A stretch of 64,000 bases of DNA from Pseudomonadota bacterium. Lineage in GTDB: Bacteria; Pseudomonadota; Alphaproteobacteria; Rhizobiales; Pleomorphomonadaceae. Each line of letters starts with the position of its first letter. The first letter of the stretch is position 1. This document shows, piece after piece, positions 63,901 through 64,000 of this stretch. The position numbers and the translations under genes were made by a program. Under the pieces are notes generated by a model. That model worked only from the letters and a program-made list of their open reading frames with translations. It searched no databases and was not told the origin of the DNA. The stretch is taken from NCBI GenBank assembly GCA_023436885.1, contig JAEZHI010000041.1, forward strand, positions 132,887 to 196,886, written 5' to 3'.

Positions 63901-64000
63901 GGTCCCCGCCTGCGCGGGGATGACAGCTTGATAGGATGGAGCGCCAGCCTATCCGCTTGTTTTATATAGATTACCTGTCATCCCCGCGCAGGCGGGGACC
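63901..64000. repeat. 26-bp perfect inverted repeat at the right edge
   Basis: Arms 63901-63926 and 63975-64000 are exact reverse complements, with 48 bases between; each arm also contains its own CCCCGCCTGCGCGGGG hairpin. This is the form of dispersed intergenic palindromic elements in alphaproteobacterial genomes. The element may run past the window edge. Confidence 0.85.

Overview
The window is GC-rich DNA from a bacterium that looks like an alphaproteobacterium of the Rhizobiales/Hyphomicrobiales type. The supports are a CtrA-like DNA-binding domain, two HWE-type sensor kinases, GcvA-type LysR regulators, a general-amino-acid-type binding protein, DUF2066 and HlyU family proteins, and many compact ABC-transporter operons. 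I cannot name a genus from the sequence alone. No rRNA, tRNA or CRISPR array was seen.

Layout. 1-2.7 kb: the edge of a prophage or phage-like element (receiver-less CtrA-type regulator, DUF669 protein, small DNA-binding protein, S24/CI-type repressor with three operator-like sites), closed by a strong shared terminator. 2.7-16.4 kb: housekeeping and accessory genes (cytochrome b561, SIMPL protein, SDR, MFS exporter with LysR, thioesterase, DUF2066, CGNR regulator, amino-acid-type binding protein, phosphoesterase, HlyU, OafA-type acyltransferase). 16.5-23.7 kb: a GntR-controlled cluster with an Asp/Glu/hydantoin-racemase-like protein, a complete Liv-type ABC importer and a PuuE-like deacetylase. 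Its right edge carries an IS5-type transposase scrap and a scrap of a second acyltransferase gene. 24.3-30.8 kb: hydroxamate siderophore uptake (TonB receptor and FhuF on +, FhuC-D-B on -). 30.8-31.8 kb: a long non-coding stretch with an AT-rich core. 31.8-33.7 kb: TetR-VOC-GST operon.

33.8-39.9 kb is the most unusual part: a tightly packed four-gene operon encoding a multi-membrane-span protein with a soluble beta-rich domain, a 1036-residue HerA/VirB4-like ATPase, a small helical protein and a collagen-like, proline-rich protein. I recognise the ATPase fold and the collagen repeat but not the system.

40.2-49.2 kb: LuxR and LysR regulators, a PH-domain membrane protein, an AhpD-like protein and an Rrf2 regulator that share a 15-bp palindrome, and a two-gene RND efflux system. 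49.2-54.6 kb: two paralogous HWE histidine kinases bracketing an AraC gene and a LysR/metallo-beta-lactamase pair. 54.8-63.7 kb: a seven-gene minus-strand operon for uptake of a sugar-like solute (FAD oxidoreductase, binding protein, two permeases, IclR regulator, UgpC-type ATPase, secreted alpha/beta hydrolase). It has an RNA hairpin after the binding-protein gene and an inverted repeat over the first ribosome binding site. The window ends in a 26-bp inverted repeat.
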